Counted from the stretch's first letter, positions 19,463 through 28,970 are shown. The stretch is 64,000 nucleotides of DNA from Phytophthora colocasiae (GCA_018806915.1 JAGKQI010000098.1:1-64000); one strand, 5' to 3'. Notes: generated from the letters alone by a model not told the origin. A program made the numbers and translations.

Positions 19463-21000
19463 ATGTTCAAGGGCAGCCCGACTACAAGTGGTAGCGGTGG
19501 CTCGCCGTTCGAGTACACGACAGCGTCGCCGACGCGCGACCTACGTCGCTCTCCTGCCGAGGACGGCGAGATCGAAGTGGACTATGAGGAGTCCGTACCG
19601 GGCGATGCCCCTGCGTCTCCTGCTCCTGCGAGCCCTCGGACGACTCGATCTGAGCAGCGCTCTCCACGCGATCGGCGTCGGTACTCAATTCCACGGCAGC
19701 TGCGTCAGCCTAATCCGTTCCCTGAGGGCTGGTGCTCAACGCATTGCCCGACGCGCCACCGCTTCCTGCTCGCGATGAGCCCGAGCCGCCCGGGGGCGTC
19801 GAAGACGCGATCACCAACCCGCTCGATGAGGCGCAGGAGGCCTCCATGAGCAGTCCCCCAGGGTCGCGTCGACCGGTTCCTCGGAGCATCGTAGGGGCCT
19901 CGTCGCGGCGCGACTACGGCTTCGAGCCTCGTGACCCTGCCGAGCAGGTGAAGCAGTTAATGGCACAGCCAAACCTGCATGGTTACGCCATAGGCGCTCC
20001 ACCTCGCACGGTGGCTGAGACTCAGCAACGGCAGGGGCTCCATGAGCGTTTCCTGACCCCGCAGGTTTGTACACTCGCCGAGTATCGGCAACGCTTAGAT
20101 AAGCAACGACGACGGGAGTCTGTACCTCAGATGAGGACTTACCCACTCCTTCTCCAAACCGGAGAGACTACCCGGGACTACATGGTCCATGTGGCCACCT
20201 GGGCCGAGGTTTCACGGAAGCCCGCGTCGTTCGATCGGCTCATGGAGAGCTGCACCGAGGTGGACGTCCGCCTCGCTCGAGGTCTACTCTTCCAGTACGC
20301 GAAGCTACGCGTGCGGCCCGGCCGCTTTCCTCGTCATACGACGGCAGTGGCTCCCGCCTCTCAGGCCACTATCCCTGCTTCGCAGGACGCTCCTCCAGTT
20401 TCCGAAGGAGACTCACTGGCTGTGCCAGCCACGGACCAGAGCCTGAGCTCGGCTGCTAGTCCGTCAGCTTCTCACACTAGTGGTGAGAAGCGGGTGTCGA
20501 CCGAGTGGTCGACCTCGAGCCCTTCGGGCGCCTCCGATCTTCGCGATCAGAAGCGTCCACGACGTCAGGGCAGTCCTGCCTCAGGGGCCCTTCAAACTCC
20601 CACGAGTTTTGGGAATGAGGATACCCACGCCACTTCACCAGATACTGGTTTTGACTACGGTGGCGACGACGCGCCATCAGGCGTTCCACGTGGTAGTGGG
20701 TCCCCTGCTCACCGAGCAACGGTGGGGGAGGCCGACTCGCTGCGGCGCGCGATACTCGATGAGTGTGACGAGCGCTATTTGGCGCAACGCGCTTGGTATC
20801 AGCTCGATCGCTCGATCGATACTCTCCAGAGTCAGACTCAGTCTCTCCAGGGGGACGTGGAGAACGCTTGGCATTCGCATGCCCGTCTCGCTCACGACTT
20901 GGATGAGATAGGAAGCCGAGTGGCTTGGCTCGAGGGGCCTCAGTCCCTGACTGCTCGACTGCATCAGCAGGAGCTTCATCTCGCTGAGCTACGGGGTTAG
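19463..21000 (+). CDS. Antisense reading frame inside element B, unknown function
   Basis: Starts at ATG 19,463, one base after the LTR end (MFKGSPTTSGSGG). Residues ~1-90 are disordered and Pro/Ser-rich with acidic EDGEIEVDYEE. A frame change near 19,730 joins PNPFPEG to VLNALPDAPPLP, then 422 open codons follow: a compact middle (LTPQVCTLAEYRQRLDKQRR; YMVHVATWAEVSRKP; ARGLLFQYAKLRV), a Ser/Pro linker with basic QKRPRRQ, and a C-terminal coiled coil (LDRSIDTLQSQTQSLQGDVE; DLDEIGSRVAWLEG). The last third overlaps the integrase chromodomain on the other strand. Not recognised. Order of parts is roughly the reverse of the D antisense protein. Confidence 0.55.
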
Positions 21001-21067
21001 GTGACGATGCTGCTGCAGATGACGCAGCCTGGGCGCGTGTCGTCGGCGCCAGCGCCTCCGCGCTCAC
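20477..21067 (-). CDS. Chromodomain tail of element B integrase
   Basis: C-terminal targeting module that in chromoviruses binds methylated histone tails. Chromodomain at residues ~123-173 of this frame (20,549-20,701): HYHVERLMARRR, QYLVKWRGYPHSQNSWEFEG, CPDVVDASDR, with the aromatic residues Y, W and W in place. Before it lies an Ala/Pro/Ser-rich linker. It is out of frame with the integrase by one base at ~21,066 (PYRDTAG then stop); the sister copy reads PYRDPALVSSEA without a stop there, so a single indel is likely. Confidence 0.8.
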   Translation of the reverse strand: MSAEALAPTTRAQAASSAAASSPNPVAQRDEAPADAVEQSGTEAPRAKPLGFLSHPSRERDGHANAKRSPRPPGETESDSGEYRSSDRADTKRVAPNSARHTHRVSRAAASRPPPPLLGEQGTHYHVERLMARRRHRSQNQYLVKWRGYPHSQNSWEFEGPLRQDCPDVVDASDREDRRRPKGSRSTTRSTPASHH

Positions 21068-22777
21068 CCCGCGGTGTCCCGATATGGCTTAAGCAAGCCG
21101 ACGTAGAACACAGGGTGTGTTCGCATCCGCTTTGGCAAGTCAAGCGTGTATGCCAGGCCCTTCTTGGCCACGACCGTGAACGGTCCGATGAAGCGCGGCC
21201 GCAACTTCGTCTTGAAGACGGCTGACACCGCGTGTGTAGGCAGGTTCTTAGCGTTTAATAAAACGTGGTCACCGACCTTGAACTCCCACATGTTGCTTCT
21301 GCCTTTGGCATCAGCTTGTTCCTTTTGAACATCTTGGCTTTCAGCCATTGCGTCACGCACACGGCGTAAGACGCTAAGCCTCATCGAGAGGAAGTCATCG
21401 ACTTGCTTGCGAACAGCAAGGGGGCTGACATCAGCAAGCTCGGAGTCGAGCGACGGCACAGCCCTCTCCCCACTAAGCCCCGAGGCCACCGCGTGGCGGG
21501 GTGAGCGGGACGCGCGGATGCGCAAGGCCGTTCACGTAGAACGGGGTGAAGCCTGTCGAGGCATGCACCGCATTGTTCATTGAGAACTCAACGAGAGGGA
21601 GCATAGCGCTCCAACGCTTCGGCGTTTCAGCGCATACGCTGCGGAGGATGTCCTCCAGGACGCGGTTCACGCGTTCAGTCTGACCGTCGGTCTGCGGATG
21701 GTCCGCCGTGGACATGTCCAGTCGAGTGCCAAGCACTTTAAAGACGGACGTCCAGAAGTGACCCGTGAACCGGGGATCTCGATCCGAGACAATGGTCTCT
21801 GGCAGCCCATGCTGGCGGAAGACCCGATCGATAAAGATCGTCGCTGTACCAGCGCCATCGACGGTGTCCGGCACAGCCGCTAGGTGAGCCATCTTGCTCA
21901 GACGGTCAACAAAGACCACCACGCCCGTGTTGCCTGCCGTATCCTTTGGCAGGCCAAACACAAAGTCCATACTTATGGATTGCCAACACCCCGAGGGTAC
22001 AGGCAACCTCGCCAAAGGCGCTGCCGCATGTGGCGAGGGTTTAACCCGCTGACACGTCTCGCACGTGTGCACATATGTGCTGACCCACTTGTACATCTTC
22101 GGCCACCAGTACATGGAGCTCACCGAGCCGTAGGTCTTCTCGCGACCGAGGTGGCCGCTTGTGGGCGTGTCATGGGCCTCGTAGAGGATACAGTACTTCA
22201 GATCCTCATCGTGAGGAACCACCACACGTGGTGGGTCATCCTGACCCGTGCTGTAGTACAGCAGACCACCTTCCAGGCTATAGCGCTGGAGTCTCGCCTT
22301 TAGGCGTCGTGACAGAGTCAGCTTTGAGTCCTTAAACTCGTCGCTCCCTAGGGCTTGAAGCAGCGCGACACAGGAGTCGTCCTGAGCGTACGCTGCTCGA
22401 ACCATGTCCGTCACAGACGACGTCACCGAGGTGACATGAGATAACTCATAGTCCGGGCGACGTGATAACGCGTCAGCGAGGACGTTCTGCCTGCCAGGCT
22501 TGTACTTCACCTCGAAGTTATACTCCGCAAAGAAGGAGAGCCATCGGGCCATCCTCTGGGAGAGGTGAGGCGACTGCGTCGCGGTGCGTAGCGACGCATG
22601 ATCCGTGTAGATCACAAACGGCTTGGAGCCGAGCAGGTGAACCCTGAATTTGACAAGAGCGTACTTCATTGCAAGTAGCTCCTTGTCATGAACTGGATAG
22701 TTCTTCTGAGCAACCTTGAGCCGTCGAGACTCAAACGCAATGACGCGTTCGCGCCCTTCGGCGTCCGCTTGTAGCAA
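21064..22777 (-). pseudogene. RNase H C-terminus and integrase of element B
   Basis: Frame 22,777-21,473 holds most of RNase H (VIAFESRRLK, HDKELLAMKYAL, FVIYTDHASL, ADALSRRPDY) and integrase: HHCC (HDTPTSGHLGREKTYGS, CETCQRVK), then Asp in SMDFVFGLP, Asp in VSDRDPRF and Glu in DGQTERVNRV. Frame 21,525-21,064 continues with the GPY/F module (PRFIGPFTVV ... HPVFYVGLLKPY). The two overlap near 21,500 with one frame change (HPRVPLTPPRGGLGA versus RSPRHAVASGLSGE). All catalytic residues are present, so this copy is only lightly damaged. Confidence 0.9.
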
Positions 22778-24018
22778 AGCACTGCGGTGGCAAAGTCCGA
22801 GGCGTCACAGACGACGATAAACGGACGATCGGGGTCTGGCAACGCCAGTATCGGTGCCTGAAGCAGGCTATCCTTGATACGAGTGAACACACTCTCGTGC
22901 TCAGCACGCCATACCCATTCGGCATCCTTCTTAAGGAGATCCGTCAGTGGCCGAGCCAACTCAGCGTAGTTCTCGCTGTACTTGTGCAAGTAGTTGGCCA
23001 AGCCCAGCCACTTACGCAAGTCCTTCTGGTTCAAGGGAACCGGTCAGTCTACAATGGCCTTGACCTTTGCTGGATCAGCACGAAGGCCATGCTTCCCAAT
23101 GAAGCACCCTAGGAAGGAGATTTCTTCCGCACCAAAGACGCACTTGTCCGCGTTGGCGTACAACTTGTTCGTGCGCATGCACTCGAGCACTGCTCTCACG
23201 TGTTCCACGTGCACCTCGACGTCGGTCTTGCCGTGTTCGGCCTGGCTGTGGACGAACACGTCGTCGAAGTACGTCTGTGCGAATGCCCGCAGGGGTCTAA
23301 ACAGTTGCGTCACTAGACGGTTGAACGTTGCAGGCGCGTTCGACAGCCCTTGGGGCATGACGAGCCACTCCCAGAGCATACCGCTCGGGGTGCTCACCGC
23401 TGTAAGTGGAATATCACTGGCTCGCATGAGCAGCTGATAGTAGCCATCGACTTAGTCGAGCGCACTGTACATGGTGCAACCCACCATGTTGTTCTGAAGA
23501 ACATCCTTCCTAGGAATCGGTGTCTGCGTCGGAATCGTGGCAGCGTTGAGCTTGTTAAAAGCGTGAACGATACGCCACTTGCCATTCGGCTTTCTGACAC
23601 AGAACGTTGGAGCGGAGTGCGGAGACTTGCTCTCGCGCACGAGACCCGCCGCGTGCTTCGCACGGAAGAAGGCGTCAATGACGTCGCATTGCTCTTTAGG
23701 AAGAGGCCACTGTCGGGTCACGCAGTATTTAGTTCCCGGAACTAAGTCAATCTCATGACGAACGTCTCGGTCAGGAGGCAGACTACTCGGTGGTTCCTTC
23801 GAGACAACGTCTCCATATTCCTTCAGCAAGGAGCAGAAGGGATCCGAGGGATTCTTGAGGATCTCCGATCCACTCCTGGCGTTCAACGCCTTCTTGACCT
23901 CGGCCAAGACGGACTCGTCAACGAGGGACGATGAGTTTAACTCCTCTTCAGGTCGGACGATGACCACCTCGGCGAGTTCGCCAGCCTTTAAGGCATCGCC
24001 AAAGTCGGCGAACGACAT
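22666..24018 (-). pseudogene. Reverse transcriptase of element B, two stops
   Basis: Segments: 24,018-23,452 with SPHSAPTFCVRKPNGKWRIV and LNAATIPTQTPIPR; 23,450-23,044 with catalytic YFDD (AQTYFDDVFVHSQ); 23,043-22,790 with LRKWLGLANYLHKYSENYA and the RNase H start (VVCDASDFA). Stops: TAA at ~23,452 between SALD and VDGYYQ, and TGA at ~23,044 for the Trp of IVDWPVP. One base is missing near 22,788 within ASDFA...LLQADAEG. FDD instead of the usual [VIL]DD is common in oomycete elements as far as I recall. The second stop is shared with the left copy. Confidence 0.9.
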
Positions 24019-24023
24019 ATCCT

Positions 24024-24689
24024 CTAGCTCAAGGAGCTTGTCAACACTCGGCAGATCGCCCAGCAGGACACTGCCTTCGGACTGCCGTCCACTCCATCAA
24101 CCAGAGTGTATAGCTGCCCACAGCCCTCCTGTGCGTCGGCACTCGACGTCACGGATGACTCAGACGCAGAGCGTCTCGTCCAAAGGGCCTTACGACGTCG
24201 TCGTCTAGCCGACGAACGTCCACTAGACGGAGTACGTGCTGTCGCACAAGTTTCGGCCTCTCTCGGCCCATTCAGCGATCTACTTGGTCCACGACCAGCA
24301 TCGCTCGGCGGAGTACTAGCCGCCCCACAGTTCACGGCCTGGGAAGGCCCGATGCCATCGGCATCCAGTGACGGTCCATGACCGGCGTCACTCGGCGGAG
24401 TACGTGCCGCCCCACAGGGGTTACGTGAGCTTTGCCCACACGTTGACTCACTGTCAACCAGCGCTACGCGCTCAACAGGACTGCGGTCCTCGCACTCGGT
24501 GCTGTCCACTAACTCGGACACACCGACTTCCAGCATCATAGCCGACTCGGCTCGATGCTCGCGCCAATAGCGCTTCTGCTTCCTAGCAGAGGTGGGTTCA
24601 TGACTCGCCAAAGCTCCACTAGGAGAGAAGTGCGTAGCACCTAAGGTCTTCGACTCCAATCGATCCATTGTTCGTGGCGCTCCAGCCAC
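24024..24689 (-). CDS. Linker between protease and RT with repeated motif, element B
   Basis: About 220 codons without domain similarity. It contains a degenerate repeat: NPCGAARTPPSDAGHGPS, NCGAASTPPSDAGRGPS, TCATARTPSSGRSS. The last part is basic (ARRRRRKALWTRRSASES). It probably belongs to the polyprotein between protease and RT rather than being a separate protein; it overlaps the end of the protease frame at 24,641-24,689. Confidence 0.5.
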   Translation of the reverse strand: MAGAPRTMDRLESKTLGATHFSPSGALASHEPTSARKQKRYWREHRAESAMMLEVGVSELVDSTECEDRSPVERVALVDSESTCGQSSRNPCGAARTPPSDAGHGPSLDADGIGPSQAVNCGAASTPPSDAGRGPSRSLNGPREAETCATARTPSSGRSSARRRRRKALWTRRSASESSVTSSADAQEGCGQLYTLVDGVDGSPKAVSCWAICRVLTSSLS

Positions 24690-25234
24690 GCCATACCAAG
24701 GATGAGGTCGTACCTCGAATCCAGGTCCAAGACCAAGCAGCGTTCTACGCTGTCGAAGTCCAAGAACTTCAGCCGCAGGTCCATGGGGACATTGGCTACC
24801 GTGACACGGACGCCCGTCACTAGACGGACAGTGACGGTGTCACCTCTTCGCGCTCGAAGCGCCTCAGCATATTGCTGACTACCCTCAACGGTGGAGCGTC
24901 TGACATAGTTGCCAGACGCTCCCCAATCGATCAACACGATCCACAGCTTCTCAAAGCCCTTCACGTCCACATGGACGACCAGCAAGCCCTGCTTGCTCAC
25001 ACGTTCCGTGTTAAAGAGCACGGAGCTCTTCGGGGCTGAGCCCCAGTGCCTCTCACGCACTGCAGAACTCAGTTCTTCCCCAGTAGACCGCCCCGCGTCT
25101 ACTGGGAGCCGGCGTTTCCCTGGGCAGAGACCAAAGCGGGACCCGCGGCAGGATTGCGGCCATTTTGGCCGGCGCGCTCTTTGCGCAGAGGGCAGTTCGG
25201 CCTCAGGTGTGAGGGACTGCCGCATGTATAGCAC
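24641..25234 (-). CDS. Aspartic protease region of element B
   Basis: Retropepsin-like signature VLIDWGASGNYVRR (family usually D-[ST/C]-GA; here Trp follows the Asp), with a second element DLILGMAWLERHEQWIDW. It would mature Gag-Pol. It overlaps the zinc-knuckle frame upstream (25,099-25,234) in another frame, so one frame change separates them. Confidence 0.82.
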   Translation of the reverse strand: MLYMRQSLTPEAELPSAQRARRPKWPQSCRGSRFGLCPGKRRLPVDAGRSTGEELSSAVRERHWGSAPKSSVLFNTERVSKQGLLVVHVDVKGFEKLWIVLIDWGASGNYVRRSTVEGSQQYAEALRARRGDTVTVRLVTGVRVTVANVPMDLRLKFLDFDSVERCLVLDLDSRYDLILGMAWLERHEQWIDWSRRP

Positions 25235-25383
25235 CGGCGGGTGCTCATACGCTGCACCGCAGCTCGTAGCTCAGCTACCTCATCTTCAGCATAGCTGAGG
25301 TCCATGGGCTCGGGTCCACCGGACCCTGTGCTGATAGCACCGACCCTCGACAACTTAAAGTTGTGCTCGGCATTCAATGCCAC
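25099..25383 (-). pseudogene. Zinc knuckle end of Gag, element B
   Basis: One CCHC knuckle, CYTCGSPSHLRPNC, after an acidic PMDLSYAEDEVAELRAAV segment; typical nucleic-acid-binding tail of Gag. A frame change at ~25,370 separates it from the Gag core. Confidence 0.85.
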
Positions 25384-26077
25384 GCTGACAGCGTCCTCGA
25401 AGCTGCGAGGATTCTGACGGAAACGCCTCCGTCCTGGCCACGCCAGCTCGTAAACCTTCCATGAAGACGGTCACGGCGACCACCTCAGGTAGAGGGTCGG
25501 CAGCCATGCCAGCAATGAGCGTGCGCAGCTCCTGGACATAGTCCACCAGATCCTTCTTGCCCTGGCGACAAGCAAGGAAGCGTGACCGCACGCGATACGC
25601 CTGGTTAGGCGGAGCAAACACTTGCGTGAGCTTGGCCTTTAGCTCGCCCCAAGTAGGGAAGGCCGCTTCCACCGACGTCCCAGACGTCAAAGCCCATTCT
25701 CGTGCTCGTCCTTCGAGCTTGGAGATGGCAAACGCCACGCGTTGGCCCTCCAACTGGAGCATGGCAGCCCCCATGGTCATTTCGACCTCTCGGGTCCACA
25801 ACAGGAGGTTCTCTCCCTCCTTCCCGTGGAAGGTCTTCACGCTGAGCGTGACGGGCTTAGCTCTCGGAGCAGGGGTAGCCCCTTTTACATTCCGCTGAAT
25901 GTGCTCGACGAGAGCGTTCTCGTACGAGGCAAATTCCTCGAGGCGCGCGTTGACGGCCTCCGGTCCTTGGGACGCAAGGTGCGCCATACCTTCAGGGCCC
26001 AGCAAGGACGTAAGCTTGTTAAGCGTGTCCTGCTGACTCGGAGTCAAGTGAGCGTATGCTTCTGGCTCCATTCTCAC
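25355..26077 (-). CDS. Gag core of element B
   Basis: Capsid-like structural protein. Motifs of the retrotransposon gag family: [61 protein letters not shown]. The open frame begins with GTG at 26,077; the likely start is the ATG two codons in (MEPEAYAHL). The leader between PBS and start is ~40 bp. Shorter Gag of the same type occurs at 18,532-19,028 and 1-177. Confidence 0.9.
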   Translation of the reverse strand: MRMEPEAYAHLTPSQQDTLNKLTSLLGPEGMAHLASQGPEAVNARLEEFASYENALVEHIQRNVKGATPAPRAKPVTLSVKTFHGKEGENLLLWTREVEMTMGAAMLQLEGQRVAFAISKLEGRAREWALTSGTSVEAAFPTWGELKAKLTQVFAPPNQAYRVRSRFLACRQGKKDLVDYVQELRTLIAGMAADPLPEVVAVTVFMEGLRAGVARTEAFPSESSQLRGRCQRGIECRAQL

Positions 26078-26111
26078 AGAGAAACAGTCTTCAACTCAGG
26101 AGTTGGATTGA

Positions 26112-26126
26112 CTACAAGTGCTACCA
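26112..26126 (-). promoter_or_regulatory. Candidate primer binding site of element B
   Basis: TGGTAGCACTTGTAG on the minus strand, two bases inside the 5' LTR; complementary to a tRNA ending CTACAAGTGCTACCA. Identity of the tRNA is unknown to me. Confidence 0.55.
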
Positions 26127-26128
26127 GA

Positions 26129-26540
26129 TGCAGCGGGGCTGCGTAGGTGTGCACGGCACAGAGGAAGTTTAGTTGACTCGTAGAGTCCTGCTTGCAAGGC
26201 ACTAGCCTTCGGTTCTATACAAGAACCAAGTAGTCCATTAAATACGGGACTCCCACAATCAGTGTCCCTATAATAAAGGAACTAACACTAATTATGTAAA
26301 ATGCAAACTGCTTTTATTGACTTTATTGCCCTAATCCTAAATGTAACGGATTTAGTAACTAACATAATAAATCCTAGTCAAAATGTAATGTGTGGCTCTG
26401 AGCTAACTGCCAACAAATGGCTACATATGTGACGTGTGAGGAACACGATGTATCGTACACAGATATGTGACTTGTGTCTCCGGCCTATGATTGCCACACT
26501 AATGTAGCCATAGCGCACAGCGCCGTGTAATCCCGTTACA
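26129..26540 (-). repeat. 5' LTR of element B, junction with tandem array
   Basis: 412 bp. The outer end (plus strand GTTACA) is followed at 26,541 by GCAGCCAATCCAAG, the middle of an array unit (complete units read ...CAATGA GCAGCC...). The minus strand has an AT-rich TTTATTATAG that could act as a TATA element. Confidence 0.88.
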
Positions 26541-26728
26541 GCAGCCAATCCAAGCAGAATCTCCTACCGCCATACATGTTGCATACTACTTTGCAGGCTA
26601 GGCTAGAGAATCACCATCGACAAGCTAAACCTATATCTCATTCACTTCCGTCCCAACTGCCTTCCTACCCAAGAAACCATCTTTCCCATCAAGAGCAGAA
26701 GACAACACAAGCCGCAGCCAGCAGCACC

Positions 26729-26758
26729 GTCAGCACCGTCAGCACCGTCAGCTACAGG
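26729..26758 (+). repeat. 9-bp CACCGTCAG microsatellite, present in every unit
   Basis: Three to four copies of CACCGTCAG; four in the units near 28,360, 30,520 and 53,935, three in nearly all others. Two or more frames stay open across it because 9 is a multiple of 3. Confidence 0.8.
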
Positions 26759-27099
26759 CTTCAAACTACAAAAAAAGGATACTCTCACTCCGCTCCGGAT
26801 CAATAGCAAAGCGAGAAGCCAGATAGTTTTGGAGGTGCTCTGGCGAAACTACTAGCCACACACTTGACCAAGAACTCAGTAACGTGCTGCATAAGCACAT
26901 AAGTACCTGACTCAACGCCAATGACTTGTAGATAACATTACGATCTCCAATAAGTAACATGAGAGCAGGGCGAGCAAAAGGATGGAGCACAATGCATAAT
27001 GGTGTCCTTTTACGAGTGCTGCCACGCCAACGAGCGGGTGCATGAAGCGCGCCAACAACTCGCCAACAACTCGCCAACGCACGATCGCAAAGAAGCAAG

Positions 27100-27172
27100 C
27101 ACCCCCCGTGGGGCTCGAACCCACGACCACTGGCTTAAAAGGCCAGCGCTCTACCGACTGAGCTAGACGGGT
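27100..27172 (-). tRNA. tRNA-Lys(UUU), copy 1
   Basis: 73 nt. D stem GCUC/GAGC, anticodon stem CUGGC/GCCAG with loop CUUUUAA (anticodon UUU), T arm GUGGG-UUCGAGC-CCCAC, discriminator G, no encoded CCA. Internal promoter boxes A (TAGCTCAGTCGG) and B (GGTTCGAGCCC) are intact. Acceptor ACCCGUC/GGGGGGU has a G5-G68 mismatch and an A1-U72 pair. Downstream there is only TTCTTT, no run of four T until ~120 bp beyond. Confidence 0.93.
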
Positions 27173-27182
27173 GTACCTTCAC

Positions 27183-27356
27183 TAACCTTACAGCAACTTA
27201 ACACAAACAAACACCAACACAACACACACACACACAAACACAACACAAACAAACACCAACACAACACACACAAACACAACACAAACAAACACCAACACAA
27301 CACACACAACACTAACACACTACAACAACACATTGCAACAACACACGAACATCACA
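27183..27356. repeat. CA-rich tract upstream of tRNA copy 1 (one per unit)
   Basis: Irregular array of AACACAAACAAACACCAACAC-type subrepeats ending CACGAACATCACACC. The number of subrepeats differs between units and accounts for most unit-length variation. It lies within 15 bp of the 5' end of every tRNA gene, so on the transcribed strand it is G/T-rich. Confidence 0.85.
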
Positions 27357-28746
27357 CCATATCATGCTCAACACACATGCGTACGACGACACTATGCTAC
27401 ATCCGACCGAGTTCTACAACAGCGACACCTTTCCACACCTCCAAGTCCACATGGCATCAACTTTTGTCAAGCTTAACCAAAAGAACTCTTCCGGTCCCCT
27501 GCGCGTTGACGTTGATATTGTAGCAATTCACCCCGTCATGCCGCCGCCAAGTCATTCATAGAACCACTCCATATAAAACCAGGATCTACTACAACTGTGT
27601 TGGTTTACTTTTTGTAACTCGATCAGCTTTTGCCAAACGGAAGAGGGCGACACAGCTGAGCAGCCTGTCCCACTCACCCTCAACCGTGTCCCACTCACCC
27701 TCAACCGTGTCCCACTCACCCTCAACCGTAACCAATCGTCGCTTCATATGATGGATGCTATGCTAATACGTTATGTCCTTCCGTAGCTGTTGCCTGGCTG
27801 TGCAGTTGATATGCTAGTAAGCAGTTGATATGCTAGTAAGCCATGAACGTAACCACCATTGTGAAACGCCGGAAATCTCGACCGATGCACTCCTATTCTA
27901 ACACTCGTCCAAGCCCACAACGCACTCGAGTATCCACGCGAAAGAACGATATATGCAATCAAATCAAGCGAACTTCACACGAGTAGGAATACCAGTATTG
28001 TGCCATGGCTGTGTTGAGTCTAGAGCCGAGGATCTGGCGCGTGTGTATCCACGACGCAGCGATAGCGTGATTGCAGTTCTACACGCTGGCGGTTGTTCTT
28101 TCCTGTCGCGCTGCGTGCCTGTACTGCAAGACTGCGTGACTGCGAAACTGCGAGATTGCAAGACTTCAATGAGCAGCCAATCCAAGCAGAAACCCCTACC
28201 GCCATACATGTTGCATACTACTTTGCAGGCTAGGCTAGAGAATCACCATCGACAAGCTAAACCTATATCTCATTCACTTCCGTCCCAACTGCCTTCCTAC
28301 CCAAGAAACCATCTTTCCCATCAAGAGCAGAAGACAACACAAGCCGCAGCCAGCAGCACCGTCAGCACCGTCAGCACCGTCAGCACCGTCAGCTACAGGC
28401 TTCAAACTACAAAAAAAGGATACTCTCACTCCGCTCCGGATCAATAGCAAAGCGAGAAGCCAGATAGTTTTGGAGGTGCTCTGGCGAAACTACTAGCCAC
28501 ACACTTGACCAAGAACTCAGTAACGTGCTGCATAAGCACATAAGTACCTGACTCAACGCCAATGACTTGTAGATAACATTACGATCTCCAATAAGTAACA
28601 TGAGATCAGGGCGAGCAAAAGGATGGAGCACAATGCATAATGGTGTCCTTTTACGAGTGCTGCCACGCCAACGAGCGGGTGCATGAAGCGCGCCAACAAC
28701 TCGCCAACAACTCGCCAACGCCAACACACGATCGCAAAGAAGCAAG

Positions 28747-28819
28747 CACCCCCCGTGGGGCTCGAACCCACGACCACTGGCTTAAAAGGCCAGCGCTCTA
28801 CCGACTGAGCTAGACGGGT
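28747..28819 (-). tRNA. tRNA-Lys(UUU), copy 2
   Basis: Identical to copy 1. Its 5' side leads into the unit with the 0.55 kb insert at 28,971. Confidence 0.93.
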
Positions 28820-28970
28820 GTACCTTCACTAACCTTACAGCAACTTAACACAACAAACAGCAACACAACACAAACAAACACCAACACAACACAAACAAAC
28901 ACAAACATAACACAAACAAACACCAACACAACACACACACAACACTAACACATTACAACAACACATTGCA

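Larger units (their letters stand above)
19080..26540 (-). mobile_element. Element B: chromovirus-like Ty3/Gypsy, nearly complete
   Basis: LTR 19,080-19,461, internal part, LTR 26,129-26,540. Minus-strand order is Gag, CCHC knuckle, protease, long linker, RT, RNase H, integrase with GPY/F, chromodomain. RNase H keeps TDH, unlike element D. It is broken by frame changes near 25,370, 22,790 and 21,066 and by stops at 23,452 and 23,044. The right LTR abuts the sequence GCAGCC of an array unit. The left internal end lacks a polypurine tract and carries a plus-strand gene. Confidence 0.9.

Noticed and set aside
27953..28447. 160-164 codon plus-strand frame repeated in many array units (start MQSNQANFTRVGIPVL), and a 65-codon frame (MLNTHAYDD...)
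   Set aside because: Conserved only because units are near-identical; a one-base difference (TCCTGTCG/TCCTCGTCG) shifts the larger frame in several units, and it runs through simple repeats. No domain seen.
28407..28777. Minus-strand frames of 74-123 codons around each tRNA (MVVGSSPTGG..., MLLCDRVLALASC...)
   Set aside because: They start inside the tRNA gene and read its T arm; their reading frame and ends change with small indels between units.
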